Source: Candidatus Peregrinibacteria bacterium CG11_big_fil_rev_8_21_14_0_20_46_8 (GTDB lineage: Bacteria > Patescibacteriota > Gracilibacteria > UBA1369 > UM-FILTER-53-11). From it: a DNA stretch of 14,961 nucleotides. Positions 5,983-13,021 of the stretch are shown piece by piece. Position 1 is the first letter of the stretch. Each line of letters opens with the position of its first letter. The position numbers and the translations under genes are program-made. The notes beneath the pieces were generated by a model. That model made no database searches, was not told the DNA's origin, and worked only from the letters and a program-made list of their open reading frames with translations. The stretch spans positions 186-15,146 of the forward strand of contig PCVQ01000055.1 of assembly GCA_002796025.1 (NCBI GenBank). The letters are read 5' to 3'.

Positions 5983-8192
5983 GCCAAAATCTTTTCGAGC
6001 TGGTCGAGGTTGGAAATGTCGATGGTGTATTCGGTACGCGATATGCCGCCGGCCACTTTGTGATCTGCCACCTCAATAATATTGGTCAAAAATTTTGCAA
6101 AGACATTTGAGATATCGCGCAACATACCGATGCGATCGTCGGCATGTACACCGATTTTTACGGAAAAGTTTTTATCCGCGGGACGCACAGGCACGATGCG
6201 CGCCGGATCGCTCTTGCGAATTACCGGGCATGTTTGGATATGAATCGAGACGCCGCGGCCGCGCGTAATGTATCCAACGAGCTCATCGGTTGTGCTGGCA
6301 TCGCAGCACTGCACAAAGTGATATGGCACCTGCCGCTGACCGGCGACGAGCAAGATGCGCTCGGCGGTGTCGTTGGCGTGCTGCGCAGCTGGCTGGGCTG
6401 GTTGCTGACGGATTGCACGCTGCTGGCGCTCCTCTAATAGCTCGTTGAGCGAGAAGATTTTTCGCAGCACCGCACTTGGCAACACCGCGCCGCGCCCAAT
6501 TTCGCAAAGCAGTTCGCGGCGCTCTTTAAAGGTAAGATTGCGCTGATCATAATGTTTGAGTGCCGAAAGGGTGACATCGAGCGGCGCCTTGCCCCACTGG
6601 CGAAGTTTTTCGTTCATAAGTTTGCGGCCATGGCGCAAGTGCTTCTCTTCATCAAAGCTGCGGAACCAGGCGCGGATACGGTTACGCGCATGATTTGTCT
6701 TTACAAAAGAAAGCCACTGCTGATTTGGAGCCGCATTTTTACGTGTTGTAATGTCGACCACTTCACCACTCTTTAACTCATAATCCAGCGGTACAATGGT
6801 GCCGTTAACGCGCGCCGCTGTGCAGTGATTTCCAATTTCGGTATGCACTGCGTAGGCAAAATCGATCGGCGTTGCGCCGTGCGGCAAATCTTTTACATCA
6901 CCGCGCGGGGTCAGTACAAAAATTCGGTCTTGAAATGTATCTGAGCGAAGATTTTCGAGCAACTCTTGGTTACTTACAATCTCCCTGCCGATCTCACTAA
7001 TACTGGTAATCCATTGGTGTTGCTCATGAAACTCCTGTCCGCTGGAACGGCTGGGCTGCTCTCCATGAAATGCAAAATCGCTCAACAGTTTTGCATGACT
7101 TCCGGCCGAACTCGGAATAACGCCCTGCTCTTCGTAAATCCAGTGAGCCGCCACACCGTACTCGGCCTCTTGATGCATCGTCTCGGTCCGGATTTGAATT
7201 TCCGTAGGCTGAGAATGATCTTTGGGACCAAGCCCCACAAGCGTGGTGTGCAAACTGCGGTATCCATTTACTTTTGGAACGGCGATATAATCTTTAAAGC
7301 GGTTCGAAAGCGGCGTGAAGTGGTTATGGAGAATGCCGAGTGCGGTGTACAAGTGCCCAATATACGGCGTGCCGTGCTTGTAAATGTCGGGCAAGATAAC
7401 GCGCATAGCAAAGACATCGAAAATTTCGGTAATCGAGTTTTTATTTTTCCGCTGCATCTTGCGGAAAATCGAGTAGAGGCTCTTTACCCGTCCGTCGATG
7501 CGCGCCTGAATCCCCTCTTTTGCAAAAATTTCGAGCAGAATGCGGCGTGCGGTATCGATGTACTGCTCGCGCCAGCGGTCGGTCTTTGCAATCTGCTGCT
7601 GGATGTCTTTATATGTTGTTGGAGCGAGATATGCAAAACAGAGCTCCTCGAGCTGGCTCTTGAGGCGGTAAATACCGAGCCGCGATGCGATTGGCGCATA
7701 GATGTAGAGTGTCTCTTGTGCGATGCGGGTCTGCTTATCGGGGCGAACGTGCTGGAGCGTTCCCATGTTGTGGAGGCGGTCGCACAGCTTAATTAAAACA
7801 ACGCGGAAATCTTTTGCCATGGCCAAAAAGAGTTTGCGCAGATTTTCCACTTGCGGATCGTTGAGTTTGGAACGCACTTTACTGAGCTTCATCATACCTT
7901 CGCAAAGACCACGCACGTCGCTGCCAAAGGCCTCTTCAATTTCATCGAGCGTTACGGGAGTGTCTTCGGCAACATCGTGAAGCAGGGCGCCGATAATAGT
8001 ATTTTCGTCGGGATGGTACTCGAGCAAAAGCTGAGCAACTTCCAAAGGATGGATTATATAAGGCTCACCAGAAAAGCGCTTTTGATCTTTGTGTGCTTCT
8101 GCAGCGAACTCGTATGCGCGAATAACGCGGTCTTCATCGAGCGTCGGCAGGTATGATTTGGCACTGGCAATAATTGAATAAAGCGTCTCCAT
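5934..8192 (-). CDS. rel: Bifunctional (p)ppGpp synthetase/hydrolase (RelA/SpoT/Rel)
   Basis: A 752-aa full-length RSH enzyme that makes and degrades (p)ppGpp in the stringent response. The HD hydrolase domain is intact: HP at 48-49, HD at 72-73, ED at 76-77 and D138 in LCDRLHN. The synthetase has GRVKS (234-238), FDVFAMRV with D259, RFKD (298-301) and EIQIRT with E331. RFKD is the RxKD form of bifunctional enzymes rather than the ExDD of mono-functional RelA. A TGS domain follows (about 421-483), then a Cys-containing RIS-like segment (FVQCCDAS, GYITRGRGVSIH, CPVIRK), and a C-terminal ACT domain (about 674-752). I choose the ATG at 8192; an in-frame TTG at 8201 would add three residues. Its 3' end overlaps recO tail-to-tail by 49 bases. 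Residues 355-392 are a variable linker. Confidence 0.96.
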   Translation of the reverse strand: METLYSIIASAKSYLPTLDEDRVIRAYEFAAEAHKDQKRFSGEPYIIHPLEVAQLLLEYHPDENTIIGALLHDVAEDTPVTLDEIEEAFGSDVRGLCEGMMKLSKVRSKLNDPQVENLRKLFLAMAKDFRVVLIKLCDRLHNMGTLQHVRPDKQTRIAQETLYIYAPIASRLGIYRLKSQLEELCFAYLAPTTYKDIQQQIAKTDRWREQYIDTARRILLEIFAKEGIQARIDGRVKSLYSIFRKMQRKNKNSITEIFDVFAMRVILPDIYKHGTPYIGHLYTALGILHNHFTPLSNRFKDYIAVPKVNGYRSLHTTLVGLGPKDHSQPTEIQIRTETMHQEAEYGVAAHWIYEEQGVIPSSAGSHAKLLSDFAFHGEQPSRSSGQEFHEQHQWITSISEIGREIVSNQELLENLRSDTFQDRIFVLTPRGDVKDLPHGATPIDFAYAVHTEIGNHCTAARVNGTIVPLDYELKSGEVVDITTRKNAAPNQQWLSFVKTNHARNRIRAWFRSFDEEKHLRHGRKLMNEKLRQWGKAPLDVTLSALKHYDQRNLTFKERRELLCEIGRGAVLPSAVLRKIFSLNELLEERQQRAIRQQPAQPAAQHANDTAERILLVAGQRQVPYHFVQCCDASTTDELVGYITRGRGVSIHIQTCPVIRKSDPARIVPVRPADKNFSVKIGVHADDRIGMLRDISNVFAKFLTNIIEVADHKVAGGISRTEYTIDISNLDQLEKILAQLEKIPNVRRAFKVN

Positions 8193-8212
8193 AAGCAGCA
8201 AAAAAGCATTTT

Positions 8213-8242
8213 AGTATATGCTAAATTGTGCCGTAAATACAA
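8213..8242 (-). promoter_or_regulatory. Promoter for the rel gene
   Basis: On the minus strand TTGTAT (8242-8237) and TATACT (8218-8213) are 18 bp apart. Transcription should begin near 8206, giving a leader of about 14 nt to the ATG at 8192. No Shine-Dalgarno is seen in it. Upstream, a short hairpin TAGGA-TTT-TCCTA overlaps the stop codon of the preceding gene but has no T-tract. Confidence 0.4.
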
Positions 8243-8275
8243 GCAATAAGCCACGCAGATAGTTATAGGATTTTC

Positions 8276-9682
8276 CTACTGCCCACCCGGGCCGACCTCG
8301 AATCCACCGCCGGGCTGTGTAATAAAATCGCGCTCGGTGGTTACATCAGCAGGATGTACCGGCAATCCTGTACCAACATTGGGTACACGGAAGCTCCCCG
8401 GTGCCGTCCCCAGCGAACTTGGGGGTCTTTGATCTGAAGCGGCACCGCCGGTTGGGACGTCAGCGGCACCGCCAGTTGCGCCCTCTGGTGCCCCCACTTC
8501 CCCATTTTCAGCCGGCGGAGGAGCGACTCTCAAGAGATCAAGATCTATATTTGGTACATCAAAGAATTTAATACCTTGCACGAGGCTCTCTTCATTTAAT
8601 TCTATAGCCCGAATTAAAGCGGCGATGCGTGGCAGTGCATCGGTATAGAGCGATTGAATCTTTGCAAGCGCCTGGAAGCGGGCACGCAGACCTGCCTGCT
8701 GCTGTGTCACGATAATAAATTCATCCAAAAGCGACTGCGTCAGCTCTGCATTCAGCGCATCGAGCTGCTCAAAAAAATTCTCATCTAAAATTGCCTCTTC
8801 CTGACGCCCCACTTCAAAGGCAGAACGAATTTGAGCGATTTCTTGATTCAACTGCTCGAGATTATTCGTTCCTCTCATATGCAAGAGCCGCAAAAGTGCA
8901 ACATGCGCGCGCAATTTCGCACGGCGGTCGGTCGTGCCGGCAAGCAGCTCATCGATATTTACCTCAAAGGCATTTTTCATCTGACGGAATGTCAGAATAT
9001 AATCCACAATTCTGCTCTCTTGCTGTCGCTCGTCGCCAACCGCAACGGTCGCTTGCAGACCCGTACTGCCAATACGTGCAAGCCTTTCTTCTGAGACATC
9101 ACCTATCTGCCGCACCGCATCGAGTCCGGTTTCGTCAGGTACTTCGGGCTCTTCATCGCCAATTGGCGGGATTTCATCGGCGCCGCGGTCACGCAAAAAA
9201 TCTAATCCAAAGCGCGCTCCCAAAAAGAGCACAACAATTAATCCCAAACAGCCCAGCCCATAAAAAATGTGCCGGCGTCCAATATTTAACTCCTCCAAAA
9301 TTTCGACCACTCTATCTCCAAAACCACCCTCCTCTTCAAGATGGGCAGGCTCCGCGCCTTCTCCCTCGGCACCTCCAATAATCTCTTGAGCTGCCTGCTT
9401 TGTCTCGGCCTGCTCATTTTCAATGAGAATCTCCTCCTCTTCTTTATCTTCGGCCTCATCTACAATTTCACCTTCGATTGGCTCGCCTTCGCTTTCGCCC
9501 TCGCTCTCGCCCTCACCTTCACCACCCTCAGCCGGCCCTTTCGGCCCGTCCGATAAAAAGTCTAAAAAAGACTCCGATGATTCCGCGGGCTCAACAGGCT
9601 GAGCAGCAGAAGTTTCGGGTGACTGAGGCTGCGGCTCTTCCGCTTTTTCTTGGGGCTTTTTTTGTGATCGGTCATCAGCCAT
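8276..9682 (-). CDS. Single-pass membrane protein with acidic N-terminal half, function unknown
   Basis: A 468-aa protein I cannot assign to a family. Residues 1-133 are disordered-looking and very acidic, with Pro/Gln-rich and Glu/Gly repeats (EGEGESEGESEGEP, about 55-68). GRRH at 135-138 precedes one hydrophobic helix (about 139-157), so the positive-inside rule puts the acidic part in the cytoplasm and the rest outside. Residues about 185-385 are helical (QMKNAFEVNIDELLAG, LHMRGTNNLEQLNQEIAQIR, ARFQALAKIQSLY), resembling an extracytoplasmic helical bundle. The last 80 residues are Gly/Pro-rich with an 8-residue repeat (TGGAADVP/TGGAASDQ). The ATG at 9682 sits eight bases after a -10 box. 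The rel gene follows 83 bases downstream with its own promoter. A scaffold or envelope role is possible but unsupported. Confidence 0.85.
   Translation of the reverse strand: MADDRSQKKPQEKAEEPQPQSPETSAAQPVEPAESSESFLDFLSDGPKGPAEGGEGEGESEGESEGEPIEGEIVDEAEDKEEEEILIENEQAETKQAAQEIIGGAEGEGAEPAHLEEEGGFGDRVVEILEELNIGRRHIFYGLGCLGLIVVLFLGARFGLDFLRDRGADEIPPIGDEEPEVPDETGLDAVRQIGDVSEERLARIGSTGLQATVAVGDERQQESRIVDYILTFRQMKNAFEVNIDELLAGTTDRRAKLRAHVALLRLLHMRGTNNLEQLNQEIAQIRSAFEVGRQEEAILDENFFEQLDALNAELTQSLLDEFIIVTQQQAGLRARFQALAKIQSLYTDALPRIAALIRAIELNEESLVQGIKFFDVPNIDLDLLRVAPPPAENGEVGAPEGATGGAADVPTGGAASDQRPPSSLGTAPGSFRVPNVGTGLPVHPADVTTERDFITQPGGGFEVGPGGQ
8439..8478. repeat. 24-bp coding repeat (C-terminal Gly-rich tail)
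   Basis: GCGGCACCGCCGGTTG (8439-8454) recurs at 8463-8478 with one change. The 24-base period keeps frame and produces the TGGAA octapeptide repeat at the end of the acidic membrane protein. Confidence 0.7.
9485..9522. repeat. 12-bp coding repeat (Glu/Gly/Ser run)
   Basis: About three degenerate copies of a 12-base unit (GCCCTCGCTCTC-like) encode the EGES repeats in the acidic cytoplasmic part of the protein at 8276-9682. The period is a multiple of three, so copy number can change without frameshift. Confidence 0.65.
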
Positions 9683-9690
9683 ATCTCTTT

Positions 9691-9699
9691 ATTTTATCA
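9691..9699 (-). promoter_or_regulatory. Extended -10 promoter for the acidic membrane protein
   Basis: On the minus strand TGATAAAAT (9699-9691) matches TG-n-TAnAAT. It ends eight bases before the ATG at 9682, so the transcript should begin at or within two bases of the start codon. No good -35 is visible. Confidence 0.5.
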
Positions 9700-9851
9700 C
9701 AAAAAATCAATAAAAAACAGGCATGACAAGAGACTAAACAATACGGAGAAGCTGTTCGTTGTCAACGGGTTTCCCTTGGAGAAACTTGCAATAACAGGTT
9801 AATATTGCCGACCGAAAGCGGCGTACTGCCTAAATCCCTAACTTTATCTTT
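9700..9851. other. Upstream region of hppA
   Basis: The stretch between the divergent genes contains nested short inverted repeats: CTGTT (about 9752) with AACAG (about 9793), enclosing GTTTC and GAAAC around 9769-9786. A further GCCG/CGGC pair lies near 9807-9822. These could fold in a leader RNA but match no riboswitch I know. No confident plus-strand promoter is seen; TAACTT at 9839-9844 would give a leaderless start. Confidence 0.3.
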
Positions 9852-11888
9852 ATGTCTATACCTGTTATCGCTCTTATTGTAGCTGGCGTATCACTTCTCT
9901 ACGCAGTTATTCTTTCTTATATTGTACTGGCCTACGATGCCGGCAACGACAAAATGCGCCAGATCGCAGGCTTTATTCAAGATGGAGCAAAGGCCTATCT
10001 CGGCCGCCAATCCACAACTATTGCAGTAGTTGCAATTGTTGTTTTTTTAGTGCTCATCTTTGCCTTTGATGCCAACGGCTTTGCATTAGGTGCCGGCTTC
10101 TTAGTGGGCGCCTTTTTCTCGGGCTTGGCCGGATACATTGGCATGTCGATCTCGGTCCGTGCAAATGTACGCACTGCACAAGCAGCGCACACAAGCCTTG
10201 CACATGCGCTTAAAGTTGCATTTCAGGGCGGGGCGGTAACCGGATTTTCGGTGGTCGGTCTGGCACTGCTCGGGGTAAGCGCCTTTTATCTTATCTTCCA
10301 AAAAGTAGGCAATACGCCGCTTGTCGATGTACCGAATCTCCTCATTGGATTTGGATTTGGAGCATCACTCGTTTCGCTCTTTGCACGTGTTGGCGGCGGT
10401 ATCTTTACCAAAGCCGCAGATGTAGGTGCAGATATTGTTGGAAAGGTTGAAAAAGATATTCCGGAAGATGATCCGCGAAATCCTGCATTTATTGCAGACA
10501 ATGTCGGTGACAATGTTGGAGACTGTGCAGGTATGGGTGCGGACTTATTCGAAACCTATGCAGTAACTTTAATCTCGGGAATGATCTTGGCGGCAACTGT
10601 TATCGAAACACAAGAGAGCATCGAGTATCCCCTTGTGCTCGGTATTGTTGCGATTATCGCCTCTATTATCGGAAGCTTCTTTGTACGTCTTGGCGAAAGC
10701 AAAAATATTATGGGCGCGCTCTATAAAGGGCTGCTTGTTACAGGTGTACTATCGGGTATCGGCTTTTATTTTGTTACGCGCTACACCCTCAACGACAACT
10801 ATATCTTTGCAGCTGCTATTGTGGGACTTCTTGTCACCCTCGCGATTACAGTTATTACCGAATACTACACCTCTACCGAATATAAGCCGGTTAAAGATAT
10901 CGCCCGAGCGAGCGAGACCGGTGCAGGAACAAATGTTATTACCGGCCTTGCGGTTGGTCTGCAAAGTACACTGATGCCGGTGCTCGTAATTGTTGCTGCG
11001 ATTTTAGTTGCATACTACCTTGGTGAAAAATCGACATTGGCAAACGGAATCTACGGCATTGCGGTTTCTGCAATTGCCATGCTCTCTACTACCGGCATGG
11101 TCATTGCCATCGACTCGTATGGTCCTATTACCGACAACGCAGGAGGCATTGCCGAGACCTCTGGTTTAAAGAAAGAAGTACGCGAATCGACCGATGCGCT
11201 CGATGCTGTGGGCAATACGACAAAGGCAGTCACAAAAGGCTATGCTATCGCTTCTGCGGCACTCGCTGCAATTGTGCTCTTCCAGGCATTTACGCACGAG
11301 AGCGGTGCAGAGCTCGTCTTTGATATTAACAATCACTTTGTAATTATCGGTCTCTTCATCGGCGGCATGCTGCCATTCCTCTTCTCTGCGTCTGCAATGT
11401 CTTCGGTTGGAAAAGCCGCACACGCAGTGGTTAAAGAGGTCCGCCGCCAATTTAAAGAGATTAAGGGAATTATGGAGTACAAGGCACAGCCGGACTACGG
11501 AAAGTGCGTTGATATTGTGACGAAGGCTGCGCTCAAAGAGATGATCTTCCCGGGACTGCTCGCAGTACTCTCTCCGCTTATTATTGGTCTGCTTTTTGGT
11601 CCGCTGGCACTTGGCGGTTTGTTGGCCGGCGTAATTGTGAGTGGCTTCTTGCTTGCGCTCCAAATGAGCACCGGCGGTGCGGCATGGGACAATGCTAAGA
11701 AGTATATTGAGAGCGGCGAGTTCGGCGGCAAGGGTTCGGATGCGCACAAGGCGGCTGTTGTCGGTGACACGGTTGGTGATCCCTTTAAAGATACCGCAGG
11801 CCCTGCACTCAATGCACTCATTAAAGTAATTAACACGGTTGCACTGATTATTGCTCCGATTATTGCAGGCACACATCTCTTTAGCTAA
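9852..11888 (+). CDS. hppA: Membrane-bound proton-pumping pyrophosphatase
   Basis: A 678-aa, many-helix integral membrane protein that hydrolyses pyrophosphate and pumps ions outward, recovering energy from biosynthetic PPi. The signature motifs are intact: ADVGADIVGKVE (about 189-200), EDDPRNPAFIADNVGDNVGD (205-224) followed by CAGMGADLFE, DNAGGIAE (428-435), and the C-terminal GGAAWDNAKKYIE and GDTVGDPFKDTAGPALN. The subtype residues are GNTTKAVTKG (454-463): Lys458 replaces the Ala of K+-dependent enzymes and Thr461 the Gly, which marks the K+-independent H+-PPase class. The length is typical. The ATG at 9852 has no Shine-Dalgarno. A 69-aa gene follows after 14 bases, probably in the same transcript. 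In a small fermentative genome the pump may help maintain proton-motive force. Confidence 0.97.
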   Translation: MSIPVIALIVAGVSLLYAVILSYIVLAYDAGNDKMRQIAGFIQDGAKAYLGRQSTTIAVVAIVVFLVLIFAFDANGFALGAGFLVGAFFSGLAGYIGMSISVRANVRTAQAAHTSLAHALKVAFQGGAVTGFSVVGLALLGVSAFYLIFQKVGNTPLVDVPNLLIGFGFGASLVSLFARVGGGIFTKAADVGADIVGKVEKDIPEDDPRNPAFIADNVGDNVGDCAGMGADLFETYAVTLISGMILAATVIETQESIEYPLVLGIVAIIASIIGSFFVRLGESKNIMGALYKGLLVTGVLSGIGFYFVTRYTLNDNYIFAAAIVGLLVTLAITVITEYYTSTEYKPVKDIARASETGAGTNVITGLAVGLQSTLMPVLVIVAAILVAYYLGEKSTLANGIYGIAVSAIAMLSTTGMVIAIDSYGPITDNAGGIAETSGLKKEVRESTDALDAVGNTTKAVTKGYAIASAALAAIVLFQAFTHESGAELVFDINNHFVIIGLFIGGMLPFLFSASAMSSVGKAAHAVVKEVRRQFKEIKGIMEYKAQPDYGKCVDIVTKAALKEMIFPGLLAVLSPLIIGLLFGPLALGGLLAGVIVSGFLLALQMSTGGAAWDNAKKYIESGEFGGKGSDAHKAAVVGDTVGDPFKDTAGPALNALIKVINTVALIIAPIIAGTHLFS

Positions 11889-11902
11889 AAAACATTCCTG
11901 TT

Positions 11903-12112
11903 ATGGCAGACCTTCATGTTACCGTTGAAGCGATTCAAGGCAACGACGCTGTGCTCAAAAACGGCACCGTAGAGTTGCGTCTGCCATTGCAGTATCTTCC
12001 AAGCGGCGTTCGGCTGGGTGAGGCACTTATTCTTAAAACTGCACCCGCAGCCGAGGTACAGCAAGATCAGTACGAGAATATGAGGAGGCTTTTGGAGGAA
12101 CTGATAAATTGA
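11903..12112 (+). CDS. Small 69-aa beta-barrel-like protein downstream of hppA
   Basis: The protein has no catalytic motif. Residues 1-46 alternate short beta strands (LHVTVEAIQGNDAVLKN, VELRLPLQYLP, EALILKTA), resembling a small SH3/DUF3006-like barrel. A helical tail (QYENMRRLLEELIN, 56-69) follows. I remember similar small proteins in Patescibacteria that end in a helical LLNELL-type segment, but this is not a firm family assignment. It starts 14 bases after the hppA stop, without a Shine-Dalgarno, so it is likely co-transcribed with hppA. Whether it has any link to the pump is unknown. Confidence 0.7.
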   Translation: MADLHVTVEAIQGNDAVLKNGTVELRLPLQYLPSGVRLGEALILKTAPAAEVQQDQYENMRRLLEELIN

Positions 12113-12228
12113 ATAATCAAGCACCTCCAAATTCCAAATACCAAACAAATTCCAATTAACAAATTTTCGAATTAGCTAAAACTCCTTTCTTTGATTTTTG
12201 GTGCTTGGATGCGCTTGGAAAGCTTTAC
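12113..12228. other. Convergent intergenic region with CCAAAT-type words
   Basis: This 116-bp gap between convergent genes holds AATTCCAAATACCAAAC and further CCAA/AATT words at 12127-12160. I associate such low-complexity intergenic sequence with Patescibacteria genomes. CCAAATACCAA (12134-12144) is nearly complementary (9 of 11) to TTGGTGCTTGG (12198-12208), so a long-loop hairpin is possible. No clear terminator T-tract is present. Confidence 0.4.
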
Positions 12229-12900
12229 CTATTTCTCTTCCTTCTTCCCTTCTCCCTCTCCCTCCTTCTTCTCACCTGCTGCTTCACCTTCAGCTACCTC
12301 AGCTGCTTCTTCCGGCTTCTCTTCTTCAACCTCCTGTCGCGGTACCGATACCTTTACAACAGTCTCTTCGGGCTCTGCCAAAATTTCAACTGTGCTTGGC
12401 ACCTTTAAATCTTGCACGTGAATTGAGCTATTCAATTCTTCTAAGCCGCTCACATCGACCTGAATCGAGTGAATAAGATCTTTTGGCAAACACTTAATTT
12501 CCAAGCTGTGCTTGTTAACCTCCAAAGTACCTCCAAGATTTTTGACGGCCGGCGCCACACCGATAATCTCTATCTTAATCTCAGCTGTTACCTCTTTATT
12601 CATATCGACATGCTTGAAATCGATATGCGCAATTTGATCGGTTACTGCATCGTAATCAACATCATGCACAAGCACCGGATACTTCTTCCCATCAACTGAA
12701 AGCTGAATAACCGTGCTGCTTCCCGCCTTCTCATAGAGCTTTCGAAAGGTCTGATAATCAGCAGTTAGGTGCATATTTTTCTGCCCTTGACCATAATATA
12801 CAGCAGGTATACGTGATTTGCTCCTCAGGCGCTTTGCCTTCTGTTGGAGATCGCGCTGCTCTAATTCCAGGACGATATCTTCTTGGGTAGTAGCGTTCAT
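12229..12900 (-). CDS. rplY: Ribosomal protein bL25, CTC form
   Basis: A 223-aa two-domain bL25/Ctc protein that binds 5S rRNA in the large subunit. The N-terminal domain (about 1-95) shows LRSKSRIPAVYYG, the typical basic motif, and YPVLVHDVDYDAVTDQIAHIDF. The CTC/TL5 beta domain (about 100-190) includes VAPAVKNLGGTLEVNKHSLE and KDLIHSIQVDVSGLE. A 34-residue acidic Glu/Lys/Gly tail (EEEKPEEAAEVAEGE, GEGEGKKEEK) closes the protein; such tails are common in this form. The ATG at 12900 lies nine bases after a perfect -10 box. It is monocistronic here, converging on the hppA transcript. The next gene upstream is the surface protein, with a terminator hairpin in between. Confidence 0.94.
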   Translation of the reverse strand: MNATTQEDIVLELEQRDLQQKAKRLRSKSRIPAVYYGQGQKNMHLTADYQTFRKLYEKAGSSTVIQLSVDGKKYPVLVHDVDYDAVTDQIAHIDFKHVDMNKEVTAEIKIEIIGVAPAVKNLGGTLEVNKHSLEIKCLPKDLIHSIQVDVSGLEELNSSIHVQDLKVPSTVEILAEPEETVVKVSVPRQEVEEEKPEEAAEVAEGEAAGEKKEGEGEGKKEEK

Positions 12901-12909
12901 AGCGGGCGT

Positions 12910-12938
12910 ATTATAGGTAAAGCGCTCGCTTCAGGCAA
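12910..12938 (-). promoter_or_regulatory. Sigma70-like promoter for rplY, nearly leaderless
   Basis: On the minus strand TTGCCT (12938-12933) is 17 bp from a perfect TATAAT (12915-12910). The expected start point near 12903 leaves only 2-3 bases before the ATG at 12900. The short distance leaves no room for a Shine-Dalgarno. Confidence 0.65.
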
Positions 12939-12962
12939 GTCGAAAATTCCATAGCAAATCAA

Positions 12963-13006
12963 AGGCCCCGCCGGACCCCGTTTTTACGGGGGAGCCGGCA
13001 GGGCCT
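12963..13006 (-). terminator. Strong GC-rich hairpin after the surface-protein gene
   Basis: Three stem blocks pair in order: GGCCC (12964-12968) with GGGCC (13001-13005), GCCGG (12970-12974) with CCGGC (12995-12999), and CCCCG (12976-12980) with CGGGG (12987-12991), around a TTTTTA loop. On the minus strand the hairpin lies about 16 bases after the stop of the SLH protein and is followed by TTTGATTTG, a weak T-tract. A second short stem, GGGGC/GCCCC (13015-13036), spans that stop codon. Confidence 0.65.
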
Positions 13007-13021
13007 CAGTGATCGGGGCGA

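Noticed and set aside
9725..9830. Fluoride (crcB-type) riboswitch or other known leader RNA ahead of hppA
   Set aside because: Fluoride riboswitches are associated with pyrophosphatases, so I looked for one. The short inverted repeats present do not show the conserved crcB core, including the UGAUG...CCUAC segment.
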